Source: CAVSRC01 sp963785065
Lineage (GTDB): Bacteria; Pseudomonadota; Alphaproteobacteria; Rhizobiales; Kaistiaceae
NCBI GenBank assembly: GCA_963785065.1
Contig: CAWATX010000002.1
Span: 1,302,001 to 1,366,000 of the forward strand
DNA length: 64,000 bases
Reading direction: 5' to 3'
Shown here: positions 12,213-20,188 of the stretch, piece after piece
How positions within the stretch are numbered: position 1 is the first letter of the stretch
Layout: every line of letters begins with the position of its first letter
Notes under the pieces: generated by a model
Database searches by the model: none
Told to the model about the DNA's origin: nothing
Seen by the model: only the letters and a program-made list of their open reading frames with translations
Made by a program: the position numbers and the translations under genes

Positions 12213-15200
12213 ATGCGACGCTGGTTTCTGAGCTACAACTCGATTGATCTGCCGGTCGTCGAGCAACTCGACAGTCTGCTCCGCAGCCAGATTCCCGATA
12301 CCGAGATATTCTTTGCGCCCAAGACCCTGCGCGCCGGCGGTTATTGGCTGCCGAAGCTCGCCGAGGCCATCGCCGATGCTGGCGCCTTCGTCCTTTACGT
12401 CGGCGAAAACGGTCTCGGCCCCTGGCAGGTGATCGAGTATTACGAGGCGCTCGACAAGCGGGTCAAACAGCCGGACTTCCCCATCGTCCTGGTCCTGCTC
12501 GACGGGCGCCCGGCGCCCGGCCTGCCGTTCCTGCGCCAGCTCCACTGGATCGTCACCCCCGATCCCGCCTCCGCCGACACCATCGGCAAGCTCGTCGACG
12601 CCACCAGCGGCGGCGGCCAGCGCCCCGGGGAACTGTGGCGCTACACCGCGCCCTATCGCGGTCTTGCATCGATGACCGAGGCCGATAGCGATTTCTTCTT
12701 CGGGCGCGAGCAGCAGACCATCGACGTGGTCGGCGCCATCGCCGCCACGCGCGAGCGCCTGGCCATCCTCATTGGCAATTCCGGCGTCGGCAAGTCGTCA
12801 CTCGCCCAGGCCGGCGTGCTCGGCGTGCTCAAGCGCCAGGCCTGGCCGGAGAGCGACACCCAGGCGCCGCCGTGGCCGCCGGGTTTTCACGACAGCCGGC
12901 GCTGGTGCTTCCTCAAGATGCAGCCGGGCACCGACCCCATCAAGGCGCTGGTCGAGCCCTTCCTCAAGACCTGGCAGATCAATTCGACCGACCCGAAATG
13001 GGAGGAGCGGCGCAGCGACTGGATCGCCGCGCTCACCGCCGGCAAGGCGAGCCTTTCCGGCCTGCTCGACGCCACCGAGCGCCGCTACGAGGAGCTCGGC
13101 CAGGCCAAGCCGCCGGCCTTCTTCCTCTATGTCGACCAGGGCGAGGAACTCTACGTCCGCGCGGAAGAATCGCAGCGAACAGCCTTCTCCCGCCTGCTGG
13201 CCGACGCCATCCCCGATCCGCGCCTCTACGCCATGATGAGCCTGCGCTCCGATTTCTTCGGCGCGTTGCAGAACGACCAGGCCCTGTTCGCGGTCCACAG
13301 CCAGATCAACGTACCGCCGCTGCGCGAGGCCGAGCTGCAGCAGGTGGTCGCCAAGCCCGCGGCGCTGCTCGCGGCCCGTTTCGAGAGCGACCAGCTCGCC
13401 GCCGATCTCGCCCGCCGTGCGGCCGAGGAGTCGGCGCGCGATGCCGGCGCCCTGCCGCTGCTCTCCTATCTGCTCGACGACATGTGGACCGACATGGTCC
13501 GCCGTGGCGATGGCGTCATGCGCCTGCCGCCCCAGGCCATGGAACTCGGCGGCGTCCTCGCCGAGCGCGCCGATGCCTTCCTCGCCCGTCATCCCGAGGC
13601 CGAGGCAGCGCTGCGCAGCCTGCTCACCCTCAAGCTCGCCACAGTGCGCGAGGACGGCGAGCCCACCCGCCGCCGGGCGCTGCGCTCCGAGTTCAGCGAG
13701 GCCGAGTGGCGCATGGTCTCGGAGCTCGCCGACCACCCCCATCGGCTGCTTATCACCGCCACACCGGAAGGCGGCGAGACCTATGCCGAGGTCGCCCATG
13801 AGGCGATCTTCAAGCGCTGGGGCAAGCTCCGCCAGTGGATCGCCGCCGAGCGCGAATTCCTCTCCTGGCGCAGCCGCCTGGAGGGCGCGCGCCGCGCCTG
13901 GGAGGCAGCACCGACACATGCCTGCAACGACGCCCTGCTCATGGGCCTGGCGTTGGCCGAAGCGCAGCAATGGCTCGCCCGCCGGGCGGAGGACCTGCCC
14001 TCGGTCGATCGCGGTTTCATCGAGAAGAGCATCAACCGCGAGGTCCACGAGCGCGCGGAGCGCGAACGCGAGCGCGAACAGCGCGACAAGGCGCGTCGGC
14101 GCATGCTCCAGGTCGCCGTGGCGGCGCTGGTGGTGGTCACCGGCCTTGCCGGCTTTTCGCTGTTCGAGCTGTTCGACGCTAACAGCCAGCGCCGCGCCGC
14201 CGAGCAGCAGCGGCTGGCCGCCGAAGAGCAGCGCACCATCGCCGTCCAGCGCCAGAAGGAGGCCGAGCGCCAGCAGCACGTCGCCGAGGTCGCCACCAAG
14301 GAGGCGCAGGACCAGAAGGCGCGCGCCGAGCGCAGCTTCTCCGCCGCCAAGGTGACCATCGACAAGCTCATCTTCGACGTTGCCGGCGATCTCGGCGTCG
14401 TTGCCGGCCTGCGCGTCGAGACCATCCGCACCATTCTCGACACCGTCAGCCAGACCATCGACGAACTCGCCCAGTCGGCTCCTGACGACACCGAGCTGCA
14501 GCGCAGCCGCTCGGCCATGTTCAACATGTTCGTCGATACCTATCTCGCCGCCGGCGACGTCAACGACGCCCTCGATGCCGCTCAGCAGAGCCTCGACATC
14601 GCACGCAAGCTGTTTGCCGCCGCGCCCGAAGATACCAGCGCCGAGCGCGACGTCTCGATCAGCCTGGAGCGCGTCGGTGACGTCAGGATCCAGGCCGGCG
14701 ACAGCCAGGGTGCGCTCGATGCCTATCAGGAGCGTCTGGCCTTCGCCCGCCGCCTGCTGACCAAGGATCCCAAGAGCCAGCAGGCCAAGCGCGACCTCTC
14801 GGTCAGCCTCAACAAGGTCGGCGACGTGCGTCTGCGCACCGGCGACAAGGACGGGGCGCTGGCCGCCTATAACGAGGGCCTCGATATCGCCCGCGACCTC
14901 GCCGCCGCCCAGCCCGACGACCCTGAGGCCAGGCGCGATGTTTCGGTCAGCCTGACCAAGGTCGGCGACGTCAAGATCGAGGCAGCCGCATATGACGCCG
15001 CCCTCAAGGTCTACCAGGAGGCTCTCGGCATGCGCCGCCAGCTCTCCGACGACCATCCCGGCAACACCCAGATGCTGCGCGACGTCTCCGTCAGCCTTAC
15101 CCGTGTCGGCGACGCCGAGCTGAAGACCAAGAATTCGAAAGGCGCCCTTGAGGCGTACCAGCAGAGCCTGGCGCTTGCCCGCCGCCTGGCGCTGATGGAC

Positions 15201-15581
15201 TCCGGCAACGCCCAGGCCCAGCGCGACGTCTCGGTCAGCCTCAACAAGGTCGGCGACATGCAGGTCGACGCCAACGATCGCGAGGCGGCCCGCGCCACCT
15301 ATGAAGAGAGCCTCAAGATCGCCCGCCGTCTGGCCGAGAGCGATTCCGGCAATGCCCAGGCGCAGACCGACCTGGTCGTGTCCCTGTCGCGCGTCGCTGA
15401 CGTCTCCGACGACCCGCAGCCGCTTTATGAGGAATGCCTCGCCGTCCTCCGGAAGCTCGATGGCGAGGGCCGCCTGAGCCCGGAGCAGAAGGGCTGGATC
15501 GACTGGGTCAACGGCCAGATCGACGCGCTCAAGGCGCCGGCGCTGCCACCGCCGCAAGACGCGCAGGCGAAGAAGTCATGA
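12213..15581 (+). CDS. TIR domain / STAND NTPase / transmembrane / TPR protein, immune-receptor-like
   Basis: A 1122-residue multidomain protein. Residues 4-125 are a TIR domain (WFLSYNS first strand; candidate NAD-cleaving Glu75 in WQVIEYYEAL). Residues 155-560 are a STAND NTPase of the nSTAND1 type: FFGRE at 162, Walker A GNSGVGKSS at 188-196, Walker B FFLYVDQGEE with D308, LRSDFFG sensor at 344-350, GALPLLSYLL, and the winged-helix end HEAIFKRWGKLRQW. A highly basic stretch precedes one membrane helix (about 631-651). A charged coiled coil (653-710) follows, then seven TPR-like repeats of 48 residues (763-1085). In known families TIR is the NAD-degrading effector, STAND the oligomerising switch and TPR the sensor. 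By the positive-inside rule the TPR part should be outside the cytoplasm. Its own promoter and its location between core genes suggest acquisition. The trigger is unknown. Confidence 0.85.
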   Translation: MRRWFLSYNSIDLPVVEQLDSLLRSQIPDTEIFFAPKTLRAGGYWLPKLAEAIADAGAFVLYVGENGLGPWQVIEYYEALDKRVKQPDFPIVLVLLDGRPAPGLPFLRQLHWIVTPDPASADTIGKLVDATSGGGQRPGELWRYTAPYRGLASMTEADSDFFFGREQQTIDVVGAIAATRERLAILIGNSGVGKSSLAQAGVLGVLKRQAWPESDTQAPPWPPGFHDSRRWCFLKMQPGTDPIKALVEPFLKTWQINSTDPKWEERRSDWIAALTAGKASLSGLLDATERRYEELGQAKPPAFFLYVDQGEELYVRAEESQRTAFSRLLADAIPDPRLYAMMSLRSDFFGALQNDQALFAVHSQINVPPLREAELQQVVAKPAALLAARFESDQLAADLARRAAEESARDAGALPLLSYLLDDMWTDMVRRGDGVMRLPPQAMELGGVLAERADAFLARHPEAEAALRSLLTLKLATVREDGEPTRRRALRSEFSEAEWRMVSELADHPHRLLITATPEGGETYAEVAHEAIFKRWGKLRQWIAAEREFLSWRSRLEGARRAWEAAPTHACNDALLMGLALAEAQQWLARRAEDLPSVDRGFIEKSINREVHERAEREREREQRDKARRRMLQVAVAALVVVTGLAGFSLFELFDANSQRRAAEQQRLAAEEQRTIAVQRQKEAERQQHVAEVATKEAQDQKARAERSFSAAKVTIDKLIFDVAGDLGVVAGLRVETIRTILDTVSQTIDELAQSAPDDTELQRSRSAMFNMFVDTYLAAGDVNDALDAAQQSLDIARKLFAAAPEDTSAERDVSISLERVGDVRIQAGDSQGALDAYQERLAFARRLLTKDPKSQQAKRDLSVSLNKVGDVRLRTGDKDGALAAYNEGLDIARDLAAAQPDDPEARRDVSVSLTKVGDVKIEAAAYDAALKVYQEALGMRRQLSDDHPGNTQMLRDVSVSLTRVGDAELKTKNSKGALEAYQQSLALARRLALMDSGNAQAQRDVSVSLNKVGDMQVDANDREAARATYEESLKIARRLAESDSGNAQAQTDLVVSLSRVADVSDDPQPLYEECLAVLRKLDGEGRLSPEQKGWIDWVNGQIDALKAPALPPPQDAQAKKS
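14499..15467 (+). repeat. Seven in-frame 144-bp TPR-encoding repeats
   Basis: The C-terminal sensor is built of units with the consensus RDVSVSLNKVGDV followed by a GD-x3-AL-x2-Y-x3-L helix. The conserved Asp of the first helix falls at residues 813, 861, 909, 957, 1005 and 1053, an exact 48-residue spacing. A more diverged unit begins at 763 in the same register. Units 2 and 5 share 29 identical nucleotides (14797-14825 and 15229-15257) at an offset of 432 bp, three periods. This points to recent internal duplication or gene conversion. Confidence 0.9.
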
Positions 15582-15612
15582 GCCGACGGCGCCGCGGGGC
15601 GGCCTGAGGCTC

Positions 15613-15855
15613 ATGCCGGCGTCACCCGACAAGGCGCAGGCGCTGTGGCGCATCCGGCTGCTGCACACCGTTATCTGGGCGGTGTTCGCCGGCTCGCCGC
15701 GGGCGGCCATCTTCGGCCTCGTCTTCGGCCTCAACTGGCTGATCTTCCATCGCTTTGCGCTGCTGCTCACCGCCGCGCCGCTCGCCGTCGGCGTCGCGCT
15801 CTACCTGTCGTTCTTCGAGAAGCCGGTCGGTGCGCGCGTGAAAACCGCATCATGA
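15613..15855 (+). CDS. Small membrane protein of unknown function
   Basis: An 80-residue protein with two hydrophobic segments, roughly residues 17-46 (VIWAVFAG, then AAIFGLVFGLNWLIF) and 48-68 (ALLLTAAPLAVGVALYLSFF), and a basic end. I recognise no family. It starts 31 bp after the TIR-STAND stop on the same strand and ends 60 bp before mutS, so it is likely read with the TIR-STAND gene. It could be a partner of that protein or a chance neighbour. Coding status rests on membrane-protein composition and position. No strong ribosome site precedes the ATG. Confidence 0.5.
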   Translation: MPASPDKAQALWRIRLLHTVIWAVFAGSPRAAIFGLVFGLNWLIFHRFALLLTAAPLAVGVALYLSFFEKPVGARVKTAS

Positions 15856-15915
15856 CGGTTTGCGGCCGGCTACCCGCCGTCGAATGGGCGGCCGGCATCT
15901 GCTAGTTTCCGCCGC

Positions 15916-18651
15916 ATGGATTCCAGGCCCACCGCTTCCGAAGCTGCCTTGCCGGCCGCCGATCTCTCGGCGGCCACGCCCATGATGGCGCAGTATCTGG
16001 AGATCAAGGCGGCCAATCCCGATTGCCTGCTGTTCTATCGCATGGGCGATTTCTACGAGCTGTTCTTCGGCGACGCCGAGGTCGCCGCGCGCGCGCTCGG
16101 CATCGCGCTCACCAAGCGCGGCAAGCATCTTGGGGCCGACATCCCCATGTGCGGCGTGCCCATCCATGCCGCCGACCAGTATCTGCAGAAGCTGATCGCC
16201 ACCGGCCATCGCGTCGCCGTCTGCGAGCAGGTCGAGGATCCGGCGGAGGCGAAGAAACGCGGCTCCAAGTCGGTCGTCCGCCGCAATGTCATCCGCCTAG
16301 TCACCCCGGGTACGCTGACCGAGGACGCTCTGCTTGTCGCCGGGCGCAACAACTATCTGGCGGCCGTCGCCCGCCAGCGCGGTGGCGAGGGTGCCGACGC
16401 CTTCGCGCTCGCCTGGATCGACATCTCCACCGGTGAGTTCCGCGTCAGCCCGAGCGCGCGCCCCCGGCTTGCCGCCGATCTCGCCCGCATCGACCCGAGC
16501 GAGGTGCTCGTCGCCGATGCCGTCTTCGCCGACGAGGGCCTTGCCGCCTTCTGGCGTTCTCTCTCCACCGCGGTGACGCCGCTTTCCGCCGCCTTCTTCG
16601 ACGGCGCCACGGCGGCGGACCGCCTTGCCGCCTATTTCGGCGTCGCCAGCCTCGACGGCTTCGGGTCCTTCTCGCGCGTCGAGATCGCGGCCGCGGCGGC
16701 GGCGCTCGCCTATGTCGAGAAGACCCAGCTCGGCGCCCGTCCGCCGCTTGTCCCCCCGGTGCGCGAATCCTCCGGCGACGTCATGCTCATCGACGCCGCC
16801 ACCCGCGCCAATCTGGAGCTTGCCGCCAGCCTTTCCGGCGAGCGCCGCGGCAGCCTCTTCTCGGCCATCGACCGCACGGTCACCGGCGGCGGCGCCCGGC
16901 TGCTTTCCCGCCGTCTCGCCGGCCCGTCCACCGACCCGGCGGTCATTGACGAACGCCTCGATGCCGTCGGCTGGATGCTTTCCGATGCGTCCCGCCGGCA
17001 GCGGCTTCGCGACACGCTTGCCGCCGCGCCCGACCTCTCCCGTTCCCTCTCGCGCCTTAAGCTCGATCGCGGGGGCCCGCGCGATCTTGCGGCGATCGGA
17101 GATGCTCTCGCCGCTTCGGCGAGCCTCCTTGCCGCGCTTGAGGACGGGGAGGCGCTGCCGGCCGAGCTGGCTTCCATCGCCGAGGCGCTTGCCCGCCGTC
17201 CGGCGGGGCTTGCCGAGGCGCTTGCCGCCGCACTTGCCGATGAGCTGCCGCATCTGAAACGCGATGGCGGCTTCGTGCGTCCGGGCTACCGCGGCGCACT
17301 CGACGAGGCACGCCAGCTCCGCGACGAGAGCCGCCGCGTCATCGCCGGCCTGCAGGCCGGCTATGCCGCCGACACCGACATCCGCACGCTGCGCATCAAG
17401 CACAACAATGTGCTCGGCTATTTCATCGAGGTTGGCGCCGGCAATGCCGAGCGCATGATGAGCCCGCCGCTCAACGCCCGCTTCATCCACCGCCAGACGC
17501 TGGCCAGCGCCGTGCGCTTTACCACCACCGAGCTTGCCGACCTCGAGGCCAAGATCGCCGGTGCCGCCGATCGGGCGCTTGCCATCGAGCTGACTGTCTT
17601 CGACGAGCTCACCGCCGCCGTCGTTGCCGAACAGGAGGCGCTCCAGGCGATTGCCGACGCCCTTGCCGTGCTCGATGTCACAGCCGGCCTCGCCGTGCTC
17701 GCCGGGACGGAAGACTATTGCTGCCCGACCGTCGACCGTTCGCTCGCCTTCTCGGTCGTTGGTGGGCGTCACCCCGTGGTCGAGCAGGCGCTAAGGGCCG
17801 CCGGAGAGGGGGCCTTCGTCGGGGCCTTCGTCGCCAATGACTGCGATCTCGGCGCCCGCGACGCCGACGAAGCCGGCCGTATCTGGCTGGTCACCGGGCC
17901 CAACATGGCCGGCAAGTCCACCTTCCTGCGCCAGAATGCGCTGATCGCCGTGCTCGCCCAGATCGGCTCCTACGTGCCGGCGCGCGCCGCCCATATCGGC
18001 GTCGTCGATCGCCTCTTCAGCCGCGTCGGCGCGGCGGACGATCTCGCCCGCGGCCGCTCCACTTTCATGGTCGAGATGATCGAGACCGCGGCGATCCTCA
18101 ATCAGGCCGGCCCGCATGCGCTGGTCATCCTTGACGAGATCGGCCGCGGCACCGCCACCTTCGACGGCCTGTCGATCGCCTGGGCGGCGGTCGAACACCT
18201 GCACGAGGTCAATCGCTCACGCGCCCTCTTCGCCACCCACTATCACGAGATGACGGCGCTGGCGCACCGCCTGGTCCGCCTCGACAACGTCACCGTGCGC
18301 GTCAAGGAATGGAAGGGCGAGGTCATATTCCTGCACGAGATCGCGCCCGGCGCTGCCGATCGCTCCTACGGCATCCAGGTCGCTCGCCTCGCCGGCCTGC
18401 CAGCGATCGCCGTGTCGCGCGCCCGCGAGGTGCTGAAGCAGCTCGAAGCCACCGATCGCACCTCGCCCGCCCACACCGCCCTCATCGACGATCTGCCGCT
18501 CTTCTCCGCCGCCCGGGCGCATGAGCCACCCGAGGAGGATCCGCTTGCCGCGCTCATCGACGCGCTTCAGCCCGACGAGTTGTCGCCCAAAGAAGCGCTC
18601 GAAGCGCTCTACCGGCTGAAAGCCGCCCGCCGCGGCAAGGACGGGGCTTGA
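15916..18651 (+). CDS. mutS: DNA mismatch repair protein MutS
   Basis: 911 residues with the full MutS layout. The N-terminal mismatch-binding domain has the Phe-x-Glu motif in FYRMGDFYELFFGDAE. Connector, lever and clamp domains follow, then the ATPase with Walker A GPNMAGKST (661-669) and DEIGRGTATFDG. It recognises mispairs and recruits MutL. The C-terminus (LSPKEALEALYRLK) is the usual dimer/tetramer helix. The start ATG follows a short gap after the small membrane protein. In related genomes mutS is followed directly by glnD; here a glucosidase gene lies between. Confidence 0.98.
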   Translation: MDSRPTASEAALPAADLSAATPMMAQYLEIKAANPDCLLFYRMGDFYELFFGDAEVAARALGIALTKRGKHLGADIPMCGVPIHAADQYLQKLIATGHRVAVCEQVEDPAEAKKRGSKSVVRRNVIRLVTPGTLTEDALLVAGRNNYLAAVARQRGGEGADAFALAWIDISTGEFRVSPSARPRLAADLARIDPSEVLVADAVFADEGLAAFWRSLSTAVTPLSAAFFDGATAADRLAAYFGVASLDGFGSFSRVEIAAAAAALAYVEKTQLGARPPLVPPVRESSGDVMLIDAATRANLELAASLSGERRGSLFSAIDRTVTGGGARLLSRRLAGPSTDPAVIDERLDAVGWMLSDASRRQRLRDTLAAAPDLSRSLSRLKLDRGGPRDLAAIGDALAASASLLAALEDGEALPAELASIAEALARRPAGLAEALAAALADELPHLKRDGGFVRPGYRGALDEARQLRDESRRVIAGLQAGYAADTDIRTLRIKHNNVLGYFIEVGAGNAERMMSPPLNARFIHRQTLASAVRFTTTELADLEAKIAGAADRALAIELTVFDELTAAVVAEQEALQAIADALAVLDVTAGLAVLAGTEDYCCPTVDRSLAFSVVGGRHPVVEQALRAAGEGAFVGAFVANDCDLGARDADEAGRIWLVTGPNMAGKSTFLRQNALIAVLAQIGSYVPARAAHIGVVDRLFSRVGAADDLARGRSTFMVEMIETAAILNQAGPHALVILDEIGRGTATFDGLSIAWAAVEHLHEVNRSRALFATHYHEMTALAHRLVRLDNVTVRVKEWKGEVIFLHEIAPGAADRSYGIQVARLAGLPAIAVSRAREVLKQLEATDRTSPAHTALIDDLPLFSAARAHEPPEEDPLAALIDALQPDELSPKEALEALYRLKAARRGKDGA

Positions 18652-18705
18652 CCGCATCCCGGGCGAAGCCGATACGAAGCGCGTTTTTTTTGCGGGGAGT
18701 GAAGA

Positions 18706-20106
18706 ATGGCGCCGAAGGCGAACGCGTTTCTCTGGGGCGCGGCCAGCGCCGCCTACCAGGTCGAGGGCGGCTGGGACAAGGACGGCCGCGGCCTCTCCAA
18801 ATGGGACGTCTACACCAACGACTGGCAGATCACCTTGCCGACGACGGGCAAGGTCGAGACCGGCAACGTCGCCATCAACGCCTATGACCACGACCAGTCG
18901 CTGACCGACATCGCGCTTCTCAAGCAGCTCGGCGTCAACGCCTATCGCTTCTCGGTGTCGTGGCCGCGGGTGCTGCCCGCCGGCATCGGTGCCGTCAACC
19001 GGCCCGGTCTCGACTATTACTCCCGCCTCGTCGACGACCTGCTGGCCGCCGGCATCAAGCCGGTGGTCACCCTGTACCACTGGGACTTCCCCCAGGCGCT
19101 GCACGAGAAGGGCGGCTTCCACAATCGCGATGTCCTCGGCTGGTTCACCGAATACGCCGTCACCATGCTGAAGGGGCTCGGCGACCGCGTCGACACCTTC
19201 ATCACCATGAACGAGCCCTTCATCGATCTGATGATGATGGATCTGATCGCCGAGAACGTCCGCGACGGCCGCCTGCCGCCGGAGCGCCGGAGCGCCGAGC
19301 AGTACGGCCGCCAGATCCCGGCGCTTCACAATCTTTTCGTCGCGGCCGCTTCCGCCACCGCCGAATTTCGCCGGCAGGGCTACAAGGGCACGGTCGGTCT
19401 GGCCGCGCCGCTCAGCCCCGCCAGCGCCGCCGACCCGGACAATCCCGCCGATGTGACCGCCGCCGCCGAGTGGGAGCGCTTCTTCAATCGCTGGCCGCTC
19501 GATGCATCGCTCAAGGGCGCCTACCCGGCCGACCTGATGGCCACCCTCAACAAGCTCAATCCTGGCTTCACGGTGTCCGACGCCGACCTTTCCGTCCTCA
19601 AGTCCGGCACGGTCGATTTCATCGGCGTGAATTTCTACGCACCGACCTTCGTACGCGCCAATGCCGACCTTCCGCTGTCTGCCGAGCCGGGCTTCAACCC
19701 AGACACGGTCAAGGCCCATAATGGCCCGGTCCGCCCCGGGGCGCTGCACGACCTGCTCCTTTACATCCGCGACAACTACGGCGACCCGCCGATCATGATC
19801 ACCGAGAACGGTGCCGGCTTCGGCGACCGCGACGAGGTCATGGCCGACGGCATCGTCAAGGACCCGCTGCGCGCCGACTACATCCGCCGGCACATCGACG
19901 CGGTCCTCCAGGCACGCGATGAAGGCGCCCGGGTGATCGGCTACATGGAGTGGAGCCCCTTCGACAATTTCGAGTGGTGGCGCGGCTATGACTCGCGCTT
20001 CGGCATGGTCCATGTCGATTTCGCCAGCCAGAAGCGCACGCCCAAGCAGAGCTTCCACACCTATCGCGAGATCATCGCCGGTCACCGCCAGGGCGCGGCC
20101 GCCTGA
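18706..20106 (+). CDS. GH1 family beta-glucosidase
   Basis: 466 residues, the normal length for glycoside hydrolase family 1. The general acid/base is E170 in TMNEP and the nucleophile is E367 in ITENG. The substrate-pocket motifs FLWGAASAAYQVEGG and EWSPFDNFEWWRGY are intact. It hydrolyses terminal beta-glucosides or related sugars. There is no signal peptide, so it acts in the cytoplasm on imported oligosaccharides. The gene lies between mutS and glnD with 54 and 82 bp gaps, and no sugar transporter is nearby. It looks like an accessory insertion in a housekeeping run. An unusual T8 tract lies 34 bp upstream of the start. Confidence 0.95.
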   Translation: MAPKANAFLWGAASAAYQVEGGWDKDGRGLSKWDVYTNDWQITLPTTGKVETGNVAINAYDHDQSLTDIALLKQLGVNAYRFSVSWPRVLPAGIGAVNRPGLDYYSRLVDDLLAAGIKPVVTLYHWDFPQALHEKGGFHNRDVLGWFTEYAVTMLKGLGDRVDTFITMNEPFIDLMMMDLIAENVRDGRLPPERRSAEQYGRQIPALHNLFVAAASATAEFRRQGYKGTVGLAAPLSPASAADPDNPADVTAAAEWERFFNRWPLDASLKGAYPADLMATLNKLNPGFTVSDADLSVLKSGTVDFIGVNFYAPTFVRANADLPLSAEPGFNPDTVKAHNGPVRPGALHDLLLYIRDNYGDPPIMITENGAGFGDRDEVMADGIVKDPLRADYIRRHIDAVLQARDEGARVIGYMEWSPFDNFEWWRGYDSRFGMVHVDFASQKRTPKQSFHTYREIIAGHRQGAAA

Positions 20107-20151
20107 GCGGCCGGGCGCGGGCGGATAGCTTTGGCAACCATTTCTCGCTAG

Positions 20152-20169
20152 GTTTCGCGCCGGCGAAAC
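20152..20169 (+). other. Perfect 7-bp hairpin before glnD
   Basis: GTTTCGC (20152-20158) and GCGAAAC (20163-20169) form a perfect stem with loop GCCG, 19 bp before the glnD start codon. No T-run follows, so it is not a classical terminator. It may mark the end of the GH1 transcript or affect glnD translation. glnD itself has no obvious ribosome site. Confidence 0.4.
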
Positions 20170-20188
20170 CCTTGGATTCTCAGCCACC

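Noticed and set aside
14499..15467. Regular 144-bp repeats as a possible CRISPR array
   Set aside because: The repeats are in-frame TPR coding units with diverged sequence, not short identical repeats with unrelated spacers, and no cas genes are present.
12798..15557. A very long open frame (over 900 codons) antisense to the TIR-STAND gene
   Set aside because: High GC with strong third-position bias keeps antisense frames open. The translation is Ala/Gly/Asp/Arg-rich, matches no family, and mirrors the repeats of the sense gene.
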